Positions 34,051-45,110 of a DNA stretch of 64,000 bases are shown piece by piece (within the stretch, counting starts at the first letter, position 1; each line of letters begins with the position of its first letter). The stretch spans positions 2,805,065 through 2,869,064 of the forward strand of contig NW_006499776.1 of assembly GCF_000471905.2 (NCBI RefSeq). The letters run 5' to 3'. Made by a program: the position numbers and the translations under genes. Under the pieces are notes generated by a model, which saw only the letters and a program-made list of their open reading frames with translations, was not told where the DNA came from and ran no database searches. The DNA is from Amborella trichopoda. Taxonomy: Eukaryota > Streptophyta > Magnoliopsida > Amborellales > Amborellaceae.

Positions 34051-34070
34051 NNNNNNNNNNNNNNNNNNNN
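34051..34070. other. Assembly gap (20 N)
   Basis: Twenty N bases inside the 5' noncoding part of element F. The true length of the missing sequence is unknown, so element length and any frame across it are uncertain. Confidence 0.99.
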
Positions 34071-34254
34071 GACTTATGTGAGGACAGATATCAGCGTAGC
34101 CGCTTTTCAATAGTGAGGAACCCGCTGTCAATCCAAGCCTACCTATAATCTAGGTCAAATGTTTTCGTGTGTTGTGCTTGCTTATTTCTGTAGGTTAATC
34201 TTATGTCTCAGTTCGGACTCGCTTTTTGTCTTAGCTGAACCCTCTGGGTCCATA

Positions 34255-34550
34255 CCTGAACTGATCATCAAAATTCTCTAGGTCCAAGTTCAGGCTTATA
34301 CCCAGCCTAGCTTAGGTCCGAACCAGGTTCACACCTTGGTCCGAACATAGGCCCCCCTTCTTGGTCCTAGCCTTGGGCTTGTGCCTATCTCAACCTCGAT
34401 CCAGTTCGGGTCCACACTTAGTCTGATCTTTAAAACTCTCATGGTCCAAGCCCAGGCTTGCACCCAGTCCAAGTTCGAACTAGGCTCACACCCAGGTCCG
34501 AACCTAAACCCACTCTTAGTCCGAGCCGAGATTCTTACCTATCTAGTCTA
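34255..34550 (+). repeat. Tandem duplication in element F leader
   Basis: Two diverged copies, about 165 bp apart, each read CTGATC, then TCCAAG and CCCAGGCTTGCACCCAG-like words, then GGTCCGAACC, ending TGCCTATCT or TACCTATCT. The surrounding 33110-35600 is rich in GGTCCGA/CTAGG words and holds no recognisable gag. Confidence 0.65.
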
Positions 34551-35621
34551 AATATCTATCAAGGTTCTAGCATAGATCTAAGCTTGGAGTTGCCACTAGA
34601 GTTAGACTAGTTTTACCTTAGTTCAGGGTTTGAACCAAAACCCATTGAGTCAAGCAAGTCTAAGTTCCAGTCTAGTCTTAGCCTAGGTCTCAGTTAAGGT
34701 ATCGCCCCTAGAGTCAGACTATGTCTTTCCTAATTGTTGAGTCTAGATCTTCCCTAGGTCTGGATTCTAGAACCCGGTCAGAAGAATCACCATGTCAGTC
34801 ACTCAAGGTGACTATGATGATCGCTCCACGGCTGACTCTAAGCCTAACCTGCCCAAACCTAGGGACCAGTACGCCGCAATCCCTTGGGATTCTCGACAGA
34901 ACTCAGGTCAATCCATTATCTAATGCTCAGGTCTTTAATTAGAGGCAGAATCCCAAGGGTCCACTCCTGAAATCTGTGTGGCCTGAAAAGTTGGCTCTGC
35001 CCGAATAGTCAGTGGTTCTGACCAGGTGTCATCCTACGGGGGCTTTTAGTAAACCAAAGTAGGAGTCGAGTGAGGGAAGATGTTCATGCAGTATCGAATG
35101 CCAATTCTTGTAACTCAAACCAAGATAACCCTGAGGCACAAACAATGACCCACCTAGGTCTAGGGGATCTAACCCAATCTCGAGCCACCATAGTACAGCT
35201 CATGATATCCTGAACATTGTACGTATCACAGGTGTCAATGTAGATCGACTCGTAGGCAAGATAGGCATCCAAGCAGCCGTTAAAAGTCTAATTGACATAG
35301 GTTACTCTGTTCATGCCCCATCTTACGGGTCGATCCCAAACCAACTCAGTGGATGATCAACCCTTAGCACAACCGAGTTAGTCGATTCTTCAATCGGTCC
35401 CTCAAGTTCATCCGGTCCAACAAACCGTGCAATTTCTGCAACTAGTGGCGACACCTATGGGTAAGTACGCCTCTCAGGCACAAATGTATCAAACCGCCTC
35501 GGTGATTGCGGCTCATAAATCTCAGGTCATGCAGGCCAACATATACGCCAAGTCTCGACTCATCAGTCTATGCTTGGGAACCAACCGACCGGTGGGCCTA
35601 TTGTCATGCTAAATACCCAAC

Positions 35622-36107
35622 ATGAAGGCACCACCAAAGCAATGCAGGATATGCATGAAATTCTACCCCCAAAGGCCTAAAGAGCCTAATCAAAAGATGG
35701 GTATCTACACAAATCCTCTCCCTAAAAACATGGTCACAACGACCGAAAAGCTGGAAGCTCAAGACAATTCAAAAGAGAACGTTGTCATTTGCATGATTGA
35801 GAGCGGTGACAATGAGGATTGTCCTAGTCAATTCATATTTGCTTGTGATCATCGCTATCAAGAGTATGAAGAAGATCTTTTGAGCCTTCTACGAGGAAAG
35901 CCTTCATCTCCAAACTTCGATAACCTTCTAAAATGGGAACATTATGACGAAGATGATACGCTAGAAATCGATATGTTCAGAATCAATGAAAATGTGTCAT
36001 CTCCCAAACAAGTGGCCAACACCCCGAAGTCTCCCATTACTCTGCCTAGGGCAGACCCTATCGTGCTTCAAGTTGGCGAGGTTAATTCCTTAAAACGAAG
36101 AGGCTGA
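35622..36107 (+). pseudogene. Acidic open frame upstream of element F protease
   Basis: A 161-codon open segment that I cannot assign to a known domain. It is acidic near its middle (EEDLLSLLRGKP, then YDEDDTLEIDM) and lies where Tat elements have the gag-protease connection. After its stop at 36105-36107 a related frame continues to TTYDLLAHLGKIQAQISIL (about 36230-36290), a segment typical of the region before Tat protease. It could be the tail of gag-pol. The ATG is probably not a true start. Confidence 0.5.
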
Positions 36108-36379
36108 GTGTTCAAAACCATTCAATTGATGATCGATACTCTGGATGAAAGAATAGGAAACACCTGAAAAGCCAAACAACCAGCAAAGGTTGCAGATCAC
36201 GAACCAAAAAAACAAATTAAAGGATCAACAACCACCTATGATCTACTGGCTCATCTCGGGAAGATACAAGCCCAAATCTCCATCTTAAAGCTGCTCACCA
36301 ATTCACCAGCACACAGGGCCCAGATCAAAAAGGTCTTGGCTAAGACACACATCTCGAGAAATAAATAGCCGGATGAGTT

Positions 36380-36960
36380 GTGCGGAATGATCAACTAACT
36401 GATGGCACCAACGTCAATCGTCTTCACGGATGATGACATCCCTACCAGCTTCAACTTTTTTCATGTCCAACCTTTATACATCACCATTTTCATGTAAGGA
36501 TATGAGATACAGAGAGTGCTTGTTGATAATGGGTCATCCTTAAACATATGTTCTATGAAAACAGTGAAGCAGATAGGCAAACGCCAGTATGATTTCGATC
36601 CATGTCAGCTAACTATCATTGCATACGATGGAACCAAGAAACAAGTTGAAGGCATACTGCCTCTCACACTCAAGATTGGCCATATTGTCCAGGTGATAAA
36701 GTTTTACGTCTTGGACATAAAACCTTCATTCAACATGTTGGTAGGAAGACCATGGTAGCATGAAAACCTTGTGGTTGCCTCTACACTCCATCAATGCCTC
36801 AAATTTCCAACTAAAAACCACGTCATGAAGGTATGTGTTGAACCCACTAGTTTTCTCAATCCGACTCTCGTCCTTCGAGCAAGTCGATTGTGCCGCCTTA
36901 GGCCTAGAGGATGGCAACCCTGTTCCTCAAATTTTGTAAACTTCTGCATCGATGGATGAC
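36380..36960 (+). pseudogene. Element F aspartic protease
   Basis: This enzyme processes the element polyprotein. The open segment at 36516-36758 begins LVDNGSSLNICSMKTV, with the active-site Asp in DNGS. It continues IIAYDGTKKQVEGILPLTLK, FYVLDIKPSFNMLVGRPW, and after a stop at 36756 ASTLHQCLKFPTKNHVMKV, the usual Tat protease end. The upstream FTDDDIPTSFNF, then HVQPLYIT, is the family's run-in. The stop and frame changes make it inactive. Confidence 0.85.
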
Positions 36961-37781
36961 ATTATCCAATGTCAACATCGATACGGTTTCGAGTCCCTCG
37001 AGGCTTGGCACATGCTCATCTCCCAAGGCTTCCAAGCAAGTTAAGCCTTAGGAAGTCAAGGGCAAGGCAATAAGGAGGTGATTTCTGAATCACCTCAATC
37101 CAAAACTGAAAATGAGGATCAAAGAGGTCTCAGGTGTTGTCTCACCTTATTTCAAAGCCGGATGAAGTCTTCAAACTATCTGGGCTTTGTATCTGTAAGC
37201 ATTCAATGCCTCGATCCTCTTGATGCTCGTCCTTGAAAACAACCTAAGGTGATCCTTGAATCCCCAAAGGGGAATAATTCTTCTTCCGCATCTCAGCACA
37301 CACGAGAACTGGGAATTAAGGACCTTTTTGCTGACCTGGATTTGAAGGTATGCACAATTAGCTCTAACACAGCCAAGCGTGCTCATCCACCGCTATAAAC
37401 CCAGGAATAGAATTGGTCGATCATTTCTCTATCTCAAGAATCGCTAGAAGCATATCAGCTGCACCTTCAGGTCCCAGTGCCAAAAAACAGATACGCGCAA
37501 GGTGGCCATCTAACCACCCTATGGGTCCAGTCCCCAACACATCTCTCGTGTGTCCCATAAGGGACACCTCTTGTGTTATTTCATAAACCATTAAAAATTC
37601 AAAACATGATGAAATTGATAATAATGAAAAAGAATTTTCAAAAGTGGAAAACACTCAAGATAGCCCAATAACGATGCATAATACTCAAGACGACGAATTG
37701 GACGACCCAGACGAAGATCAAGAGAGCTAAGAGTCTAAAGAAATCTCTCAACCAGAGGAACTCACTTCCCATGTTGAGTAG
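36961..37781 (+). pseudogene. Element F protease-RT spacer with G-patch-like segment
   Basis: Near 37000-37080 the frame reads EAWHMLISQGFQAS, then a stop, then ALGSQGQGNKEVIS. This resembles the glycine-rich G-patch reported in Tat-type pol proteins. The rest is polar and broken, becoming acidic at 37670-37740. No other domain is visible. Confidence 0.5.
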
Positions 37782-38112
37782 ATGGTGGCCAACGACTATC
37801 ATCAAAGAGACGATCGACTAAACCTAGGAACTGAGAAGGACCTAAGATTAACTAAGATTGGAATCTCCCTATCTCCTAAGGAGAGGGAAAATATGATTTC
37901 CTTTCTCAAGGAATATCGCAATCTTTTGGCCTGGTCATACGATGATATACCAGGGCTAGATCCCACATCAGTGCAACATCACCTAATATTCAACAAAAGG
38001 GTAAAGCCTGTTAGGTAGAAATTCCTTCGTCAAAAGACCCACCACGAGCTCAAAATTAAAGAAGAAATTGATAAACTGCATAAGGTAAAATTCATTACCC
38101 CTGTTGAGGGAA
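37782..38112 (+). pseudogene. Element F reverse transcriptase, N-terminal fragment
   Basis: The open segment at 37782-38018 contains LTKIGISLSPKERENMISFL, then LLAWSYDDIPGLDPTSVQHH, the classic Tat run-in to RT. It continues past a stop (38016) into KTHHELKIKEEIDKL and FITPVE, then ends. No palm motif (YxDD), RNase H or integrase follows, so the catalytic part was lost before or during insertion. Confidence 0.85.
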
Positions 38113-38685
38113 ATACCCCTCTGTGAAGTACAGCCCCGCCAGAATAAGACATGAACACCCCATAGTAAGCAGAAATAGGGGCACATTCTCAAGACCCATG
38201 ATCACCCAATCAAAGGACGACAACTCGGCCAAAACCCGTCGATAATAATTGACATCTCGAGGTCAATGGATATCACTTATATATGCCAAACCCAGAGTGG
38301 CAGACACAATTAACATGGATTGAGGAGGATGGACAATGGAAATATGTTCATAAGCCCAAATCTACAGAAAATAGGAGCCAAAAACACCCCAACAGTTCAC
38401 ATAATAGAAGCCGAGAACCCCAGAACCATCAGAGGTAAATTGACAAGGGCGACACTACTGGTGTCGCCAAGCCTGTGTGGGTGACACTAGTAGTGTCGCC
38501 TAGGCGACATCACCAGTGTCACTTGGGTGACACCACCAGTGTCACCCGACTCAGACCTTCCCGGTTAAGTCTAGGCCATTTACAGTGACTTTCTATGGCA
38601 AAACTACGGGATCCAAGGGCCAAAACCAGAAGAAAAATTGCGTTGCAGGGGAAAAAATAAAGTAAAATTAAATTCGAAAATATAC
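38113..38685. other. Noncoding spacer before antisense PMD gene
   Basis: No protein is recognised on either strand. It contains a dense cluster of GGGTGACAC palindromes at 38445-38550, and its right end would be the first intron of the antisense PMD gene. Confidence 0.45.
38440..38550. repeat. GGGTGACAC...GTGTCACCC palindrome cluster
   Basis: Four to five units. The unit at 38525-38547 is perfect: GGGTGACAC, loop CACCA, GTGTCACCC. Neighbours keep GGGTGACACTAGTAGTGTC and GGCGACATCACCAGTGTC. Confidence 0.85.
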
Positions 38686-39434
38686 CTACAAAATCAAGAT
38701 ACTTCCCTCAATGAATCGGTCACCTCGGTAAATGTCTGCCAACATGACCAGAACAATGGTGTAACTCGTTCGCTCTTGAAAGGCATGGGCTAAAGGAACA
38801 AGAGAACAACGAACCATCTTGCAACCACTCGGAAAAAGAACGGAGCCCAACATCACAAAAAGGAAAATATGGATCTGTTCGATGGCCCGAGACCGCCCTC
38901 GATTCCAGATCAACAACTCCATATCAACCCACTGATCGTGTGAAGAGTAGGAAGCCTCCAATAGCTGCGCACCCATGATGAAATGATCGTCGATGGCAGT
39001 ACAAGGTTGATACGTAATCTTGATCAAGCTCAAGCCAGAAACCCTGGCAATCTTCTCAAAATTCAGCATTGTCTCACGCGCAGGAAGGAAGAAGGTGTTC
39101 ATTTGGTAGTCGAACCTCTCAGTAAGAGCCTCGAGGAGCGGAAATTTTACACGATAAGAGGCCAAGTGCAAGATACCCATCATCGAAACTGAAGCCAAAA
39201 AGGCCATGGGCTCGGGCCATTGCCGAGTGAAAAGAAACCAATCCCTAAACCAGGGCCTGATGACAGGAAAGCCATTGACACATCTAGGAACTTCACCCGA
39301 TTAAAGGCCCAGCGAGATATGGGAGGGCGGACCTTCAGGGAAGTGCCTAACCCTAGAAAACAAAGGAAGAACCTAATCCTCTCCTCCATTATCTGCTCGC
39401 TCAGAAACCTTCCCTTTGCCCTTGGAAATCGCAT
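38686..39434 (-). pseudogene. Antisense plant mobile domain (PMD) gene in element F
   Basis: Encoded opposite to its host element. The 173-codon frame at 38686-39207 reads LLEALTERFDYQMNTFFLP, then MLNFEKIARVSGLSL and IFLFVMLGSVLFPSG, ending VLMLADIYRGDRF-like. These are PMD landmarks (an ALxERxxxxxxTFxLP block, then FLLxxLGxxLFP, then a LA.IYR helix). A second frame at 39180-39434 overlaps upstream and may be the N-terminal part. It ends ATTTTGTAG followed by GTATAT, a splice-donor-like junction at the same protein position as the exon end near 1411. Later exons are absent. It lies between pol and the 3' LTR, where Tat elements are known to carry extra ORFs. Confidence 0.75.
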
Positions 39435-39700
39435 TGTCCTTCCTACGAGTCATGAAAGCTTAAGGATGAGAGAAAGAATAACCAGTAAGATTAGAGGGAA
39501 GATGATGAAGAAGGAAGAAGATGAAGATGGGAAGAAGAAAGAAGAGATTGAAGGATGAGAGAAGAAAGGGAAGGAGGGGGGTTTTATGGAAAATAAGAAA
39601 TCCAACCCAAAAACTCATCATGTAGGTTTCCACTTCGCCAACAAAAGACTTTAGCAACCCCAAGACCTTCCAAAATGAGAAAATAAAAAATTGGAGGTTG
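39435..39700. other. Spacer upstream of antisense PMD gene
   Basis: AG-rich and then AT-rich; no feature recognised beyond short ORFs without domains. Confidence 0.3.
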
Positions 39701-40260
39701 ATGGTTTGGGCGACATGCCTGGTGTCGCTAAACTCTGTTCCCAAGTGAGATGACACCACCAGTGTCGCCCACAAAATTTTTTAAAAAAGGCCCTCTCTCA
39801 TCTTAACATTTTCCAAATAATAAAAAAAAATTATATGGGCGACACGCCTAGTGTTGCCAAGCCTATGAGGGTGAGACTACGCGTATTGCCCTGGCGACAC
39901 TACTAATGCCGCCCTAAATCTTTTTTGCAGAGCCTTTTTTCTTTTTTTTTAAAATTCCCAGCTAAGAAAAATAAAAATAAAATTTCATGGGCGACACGCC
40001 TAGTGTCACCTAGCTTGTGATGGCGACACCATTGGTGTCGCCCAAATCTTTTTGCAAAAACCCTTGTTTTTTCCATTCCCTCATTTTTCCACATAAAAAA
40101 AGAAAAAAAATTAATGAGCAACACACTAGTGTCACCCAGCCTGTGTGGCCGACACTACTCGTGTCACCCAAATCTTTTCATGCCGTGTCACTAGCCATGT
40201 CACCCAGACATGGGCGACACCACTAGTGCCTCCCGTGTGACACCACTTGTGTCTCCCAAA
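39700..40260. repeat. GGGCGACAC...GTGTCGCCC palindrome cluster
   Basis: About ten units are spread over 560 bp, often as pairs around 90 bp apart, separated by AAAA/TTTT-rich linkers. The unit at 40022-40042 is perfect: GGCGACACC, loop ATT, GGTGTCGCC. Confidence 0.85.
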
Positions 40261-40379
40261 AACTTTTATCAAAACAAAAAAAAGCCCATGCACAATTGTC
40301 AGGTCTTTTAGGGGTCAATGTTGCCTTTTTCTTGTGTTTTAGGACTGTTTTCAAACATCTTAATTAATTTTAAAATAAT

Positions 40380-40770
40380 TTTCAAATGCTCCTCGGTGGC
40401 ATGAGCCTAAGCTGCCAACCAATTTTCATAAACTCAAATGCTCCTCCGTAGCATGAGCCTAAACTACCAACCAAAGTCCAATTCAGTTCAAATTTAAACT
40501 CGTGCTACGTAAAAGAGTCGAGACAGGTACCGTCTAGCCACGTATGATATGAAATTCGGGTGTATGCAGTTCAACGTCAAACTCGGGTGACGTAAAAGAG
40601 CCGAGTAGGTAATGTCTAACCCCGTATGACATAAAAGGTCGATTGTATTCTGTCTAACCCCGTATGACATAAAATGTTAGGTGTATCCAGTTCATCATCA
40701 AACTCGTGCGATGTAAAAGAGCCAAGGCAGGTAACGTCTTGCCCCTGTATGATGTAAAAGGTCCTTGCTC
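40380..40770 (+). repeat. Tandem repeats near 3' end of element F
   Basis: Two copies of CAAATGCTCCTCNGTNGCATGA (N marks variable bases) at 40385 and 40436 precede three copies, about 90-115 bp apart, of a unit with GACGTAAAAGAGCCGAG and CCCCGTATGACATAAAA. The same units recur inverted and more often at 63270-63680 in the second F-type element. Confidence 0.8.
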
Positions 40771-41290
40771 TGGGTTCTATTTCAAATCTGCCCCTACTTT
40801 CAAAACTTTTAAAGTGACTTTAAACAAAGGAGCTTGAACACCTTTATATGATGATCATTGTGTTGCCGTGATTACCGTGTTGCTGCCTTATCTCTCTCTT
40901 CGAATTAGACTTGACAAGTCTCTTCCTATAAAAAGTCTTTTCTTAAAGATAGCCTTAGGAAACCCTAAGGAAATCAAAGAAGATATCACGGTTAAAAATT
41001 TAAAGCTATGAAACCCTTGAAGTTAAGTGGCATGACAAGAAAATCCAACTCGAGTTTCAAGCTTGTGTAACTCACCGACATCTGACGCCGAAAACCCTGG
41101 GAGGAAAAATGCCCAAGGTGGGTGAGCTCGATGAGCGCAGTGACTTGGAGGGATTAGTTGGTGCACCCTCTGACCTCATGAAGAAATTTAAAATGTATAC
41201 ATTATCTTTGATGTTCACCTGCCCCTCGAAGGACAGGGAACGTCAAAGTCTTTTCTTCTTTACCACTCACTTGTCCCTCGAAGGACAGGG

Positions 41291-41309
41291 AGTGCCAAAG
41301 AGGAGCAAC
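41291..41309 (+). other. Polypurine-like tract of element F
   Basis: AGTGCCAAAGAGGAGCAAC directly precedes the 3' LTR. The second F copy has CCAAAGAGGGGCAAC at the same place (62632-62646, minus). Confidence 0.7.
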
Positions 41310-42379
41310 TATAGACACTCCATTTTAAATCTTGTAAATTTTGTGTTTTCCTGAACCTTTAGGACAACAATATCCTAGTAAACCCAAAATCCATAGTTCA
41401 CACAACCTACCCTATTACTCAGAACCAATCTGCCTACCCGAAACTCTGCAGAAGCCCTGTTTTGTCCTAGAATCCTGTTAACGCCATGCTTTACCAAACA
41501 AATCATTAAAAATAGAAAATAAATCCTTTTTGACCAAAATTCTCTGAGAGCTTCACAAGAGGCTGAGAAACGCACCTAAAGTGACATATTTTAATTTGGA
41601 CAACATTTGGTTTGGGCGACACTGGGAGTGTCGACCAGCTTAGATTGGGCGACATGAGTGGTGTCGCCGAGACTTGGGCGTCACCACTGGTGTTGCCCAG
41701 CCCTTTTTGGTCCAAAGTGAAATTTCCCTTTATGGGGTCGATTTTTTACCTTTTGTGATGATTTTTTATCATTTTGTTTGGGAGACACTAGGGATGTCGC
41801 CCGAGCGACACCATTGGTGTTCCCTAGATCTGGATCCCAAAAAATGGCATTTTTGGCTAGATGATCTGCTGGATATGGAAAGATGCCCTTCCTAAAATAT
41901 CCTTGGCCTTTATAAACTCTTCTTCATGGCTATTTGAGGAGAGACTTAGACCTAGGGCACAACAACCCTAGTTCTAAAACAATATATGGGGCACAACAAC
42001 CCTTTTCAATCAGATATCTTTTGGTCAACATTGGAATGAGAGAGGCAAAGAGAATGTTGGTTCTGATACGGGTGAGCCATCAAAGGCTAGGGAGTCCCGA
42101 GCCATCCGGCCTGATTTGGTAGTCTTCTTCCCCTTTATTTCTTTTTCTTTTAATATTTTTAATTTATTTTGATTAGTTTTGATCTTTTCATTGCTTTAAA
42201 TTCATGTTTTAGTATTTTGGATCATGTTGTCTTTGCCACAGATCTGAGAGCGGGTCTGCTTGTTTTTGGGTACTTCTGGCCTAAGATCGAAATTCGATTT
42301 GCCCCACTTTCTCTACCACTTTATATTAATCAGTTTAAGGTGTTAAGATTTGAGATATCTCTGATTTTCATCGTAAATA
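41310..42379 (+). mobile_element. LTR-F, 3' LTR of element F
   Basis: Starts TATAGACACTCCATTTT and ends CATCGTAAATA (terminal CA decayed to TA), followed by the target duplication GGAGG. TATA TTTATAAAC is at 41909-41917. It is considerably diverged from the 5' LTR, consistent with an old insertion. Confidence 0.92.
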
Positions 42380-42384
42380 GGAGG

Positions 42385-42781
42385 CTGCGCGATGATAGTG
42401 TGCGACTTACCCTTAACTTTGTCCTGAAGCATCCGTTTAAGCGGAAACATGACCCCTTCAGGATTTTTACCATGACGGATCTAATGGCAGTGGTCCCACA
42501 GTGATTTGACATGCAAAAGATTGAGTTCTAGTTACAGGGTCTATTTTTAGGTGCTAAAGGGTGACTTTTCCGAAACTATTTCTTTGTCTGCACTGCCTTA
42601 TACATGTCGGATTGCGATGAAACTTGGAAGGTGGCCTTTTGAAGTCTTTAAGAAGATTTTAACTCTTTCTGTGGAAATTTTGAGACTGTCAAGAATTCCA
42701 TTGTAAGTCAGTGCTTTATTGACCGGCTTCTCTTTTATTTTGCATCGAGGACCAAGGGGTTGAAAAATGTCTTCAAGAACC
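42385..42781 (-). mobile_element. LTR-A copy 3 (-), distal U3 part
   Basis: This continues LTR-A copy 3 after element F. 42385 onward (CTGCGCGATGATAGTGTG) picks up exactly where 31940 stopped when compared with copy 2 at 16108. It ends at the U3 start near 42781 (minus strand CTTGAAGACATTTTTC), next to element C. Confidence 0.88.
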
Positions 42782-42829
42782 TGTGGGCAATACAAAGGAG
42801 AGAGCTAGCTAGCCCGTGGCCTTTGCTCA

Positions 42830-43370
42830 CGGGTAGTATTTTTTTGGATATCTGTCATTGATCGGTAGCATGGCCTCCACTTAGTTGGCATTGACTAGTA
42901 GGTATACATCGTTGAGGAGAACCTTCCGCATGACAAATGGGCCCTCTCATTTTGGCTCGAATTTTCCTCTCATTCGACCATGGGTAACAATGGGCCTTCT
43001 TACCGACAAAACTAGCTCGCCATTGCAGAAGGCTCTTATTCTTATGGATCGATCGAAAGCCCTTTTCATATGATTTTTATAGGCTTTAAGGCTCTGCTGC
43101 TCTTGAGACCTTCCCTCATCGAGCGAGTCTAGCTCCTGACAGCGAAGAGTGGCCCGTTCCTTGCTCGTCATCCCTTAGTGGAGAGCCACTCTCAGGGATG
43201 GTAATTGAATTTCCAACGACACGGCGGCCTCACCTCCATACACTAGTGAGTAAGAGTGAACTGTGCTGGCCCCCGTGTCGTGATGTGGTAGGCCCAAAGA
43301 ATATCCGTAAGCTTCTCGTGCCAATTCCTTCTCGTGGTAGAGATGGATTTCCTTAGGGCATCGCATAACG
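42830..43370 (-). pseudogene. Element C integrase C-terminal part
   Basis: Minus-strand frames show CQELDSLDEGRSQEQQSLKA, then YKNHMKRAFDRSIRIRAF, NGELVLSVRRPI and FEPKWEGPFVMRKV. These are the post-core integrase landmarks (LDxLxExR, YKxxMxRAF, GDLVL, P.WEGPF) of Tat elements. A frame change near 43171 separates it from the core. Confidence 0.85.
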
Positions 43371-43950
43371 CTTTATTGAATGCGTCGGCAAGGCCATTGG
43401 CGCTTGGGTGGTACATCGTCGAGTACTTCTATGTAAACCCAAACTTTTCGGTTAACTTGCTAATCTGGCTATTGTGAAATTGTGGACCATTATCAGAAGC
43501 GATCCAGTCCGAAATGCTGAATCTATATATAATGTGATGGCAGACAAAGTCAGCCACCACGGCACCCGAGACTTTCCTAAGGGGAATTGCTTTGGCCCAC
43601 TTAGAAAAGTAATCTGTCGCGGTGAGTATAAACATGTGCCCCAAAGAGGGGGTGAGGTCAATAGGGCCCACAATGTCCATACCCTAGTGAGCGAAGGGCT
43701 AAGATGCCACCATCGGATGGAGAGGCTCGGGAGGCTAGTGAATGAAGCCTGCATGGATCTGACAAACTGAGCAACTTTTTACGAATGCAATTGAATCCAC
43801 GCACATGGTGGGCCAGTAATAGCCTATCCGCATGATCCTGTGGTAGAGCTTAGGACCCGATTAGTTCATTCCACACACCTCGGAATGGACCTCTACGAGG
43901 ACACTCTTTGACTCGTCGTGCTTGATACACCTGAGTAGCATGTCATTGTA
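43367..43950 (-). pseudogene. Element C integrase zinc region and catalytic core
   Basis: From the right: CSVCQIHAGFIH (zinc-binding Cys pair), then MDIVGPIDLTPSLGHMFILT with Asp in ATDYFSKWAKAI, Asp in ASDNGPQF, and the third acidic position in GLADAFNKAL. The third residue is Asp (GAC at 43384-43386) where gypsy integrases have Glu. A stop follows KFGFT near 43429. The enzyme would be inactive. Confidence 0.85.
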
Positions 43951-44289
43951 GGAGATTCAGAAGAGAGTTCCATCTTGGCACACAAACCACGCGGCTGACC
44001 TCCAGATATTGTTCTGTTCAACAAGGATCAAGTAACCGGCTATGTAGCAGATACACCATTATGGGGGTGCATCAGTCAGTCACTTGTTTTCTCTCCACAC
44101 ACACGTGATCCACAGCCGAGCGCTCTCCACTCTAGCCTCCCCCTTTTGTGGCAGTGGTGAGGGGAAAGGACGGGTCTTGAACGCCATCAACATGTGCTGT
44201 GACTGAGATAGGGTGGTGCTGCTTGGGCAACTCTTTTGCCTGACGTTCCTCCTTGGACCCTTCTGTGAATTTGATGCATCTCCACTCCG

Positions 44290-44660
44290 CGACCCATATT
44301 GGTGTGGGGTTCTTTAATGACATCTGGATTGTATCCCCTAAATTGGCAAGTTGGCCTGCCTAGGCGTTAGGCCTCCGAGGTACGTGCTTCAGAGTCACCT
44401 CACCAAGATAGGCTATTAGTGACTTAGTGATGTTGAAGTAAGGTTTGAGACTTTCCCTCCTCACGTTGTATATCCCTTTGAGTTGTCTGATAATAGCCTC
44501 TGAGTCACCATAGATGTTTTAAGTGTTCCACATTCAGGTGGAGGGCAATTCCAGGCCTATGATGAGGGCCTGGTATTCTGCCTTATTATGCGACCCAACC
44601 CTTGGGAGAGAGAAGAAAAGGGGGATTAATCCTTCTCTAGGAGTGACGAATACTACCCTC
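44290..44660 (-). pseudogene. Element C archaeal-type RNase H
   Basis: Minus-strand pieces include SHNKAEYQALIIGLE, IYGDSEAIIRQLKGIYNV and RRESLKPYFNITKSLIAYLG in several frames. It is parallel to 22100-22450 of element B, and here the YGDS motif keeps its Asp. Frameshifts near 44520 break it. Confidence 0.75.
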
Positions 44661-45110
44661 GTTCAACCTTTCTAAAACTTGAAGGCCTTGTTGAAATACA
44701 TCCTCCACTCGCCAAGGCTTTCCAATTTAAAATATCTTCGTCCGACAAATTGTCGGTCGCGAGGGCGTCTGCAAGGAGCGGGTGAGCGGTCAGAAAGTCC
44801 ATGAGGGCGTGACCTTTGATGAATCTTTGTGGCACATACGTGATGTCAAATTCCATGAGGAACAGGGATCACTTGGCAAGTCGCCCCATCAGGCAAGGGC
44901 ACGATAAGAGGTATTTTGTAAGGTCTACACAAGAGACAAGTTGAATCGGCTGCTCGAGCAGATAATGGCGTAGTTTTTGCAGCACGAAGATAAGGGCTAG
45001 ACATGTCTTCTCTATTGGTGAGTAATTTCCCTCTGCTCGTAGCATCCTGCGGCTTAGGTAATAGAGGGTCGTTTCCTTCCCCTCTTCATTGTTCTAAGTG
45101 CGGAGAGCTC
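44660..45110 (-). pseudogene. Element C first RNase H
   Basis: The open end at 44653-44856 reads MEFDITYVPQRFIKGHALMD, then FLTAHPLLADAL. Upstream frames give RMLRAEGNYSPIEKTCLALI-like and SCVDLTKYLLSCPCLMGRLA, the connection and RNase H of Ty3/gypsy pol. Confidence 0.75.

Larger units (their letters stand above)
31941..42379 (+). mobile_element. Complete Tat/Ogre-like element F (+)
   Basis: A 10.4-kb element with both LTRs, a primer-binding site, a polypurine-like tract and a 5-bp target duplication GGAGG (31936-31940 and 42380-42384). It interrupts LTR-A copy 3, whose U3 resumes immediately after. Coding remains include protease, a G-patch-like segment and the start of RT. Gag is not recognisable, and most of RT, RNase H and integrase are gone. 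An antisense PMD gene fills the space before the 3' LTR. The two LTRs differ by about a fifth of positions at their starts by eye, so the insertion is old. Confidence 0.9.

Noticed and set aside
34051..34070. Possible structural breakpoint at the N run
   Set aside because: It is an assembly gap of fixed size. Sequence on both sides fits the element F leader, so nothing can be concluded.
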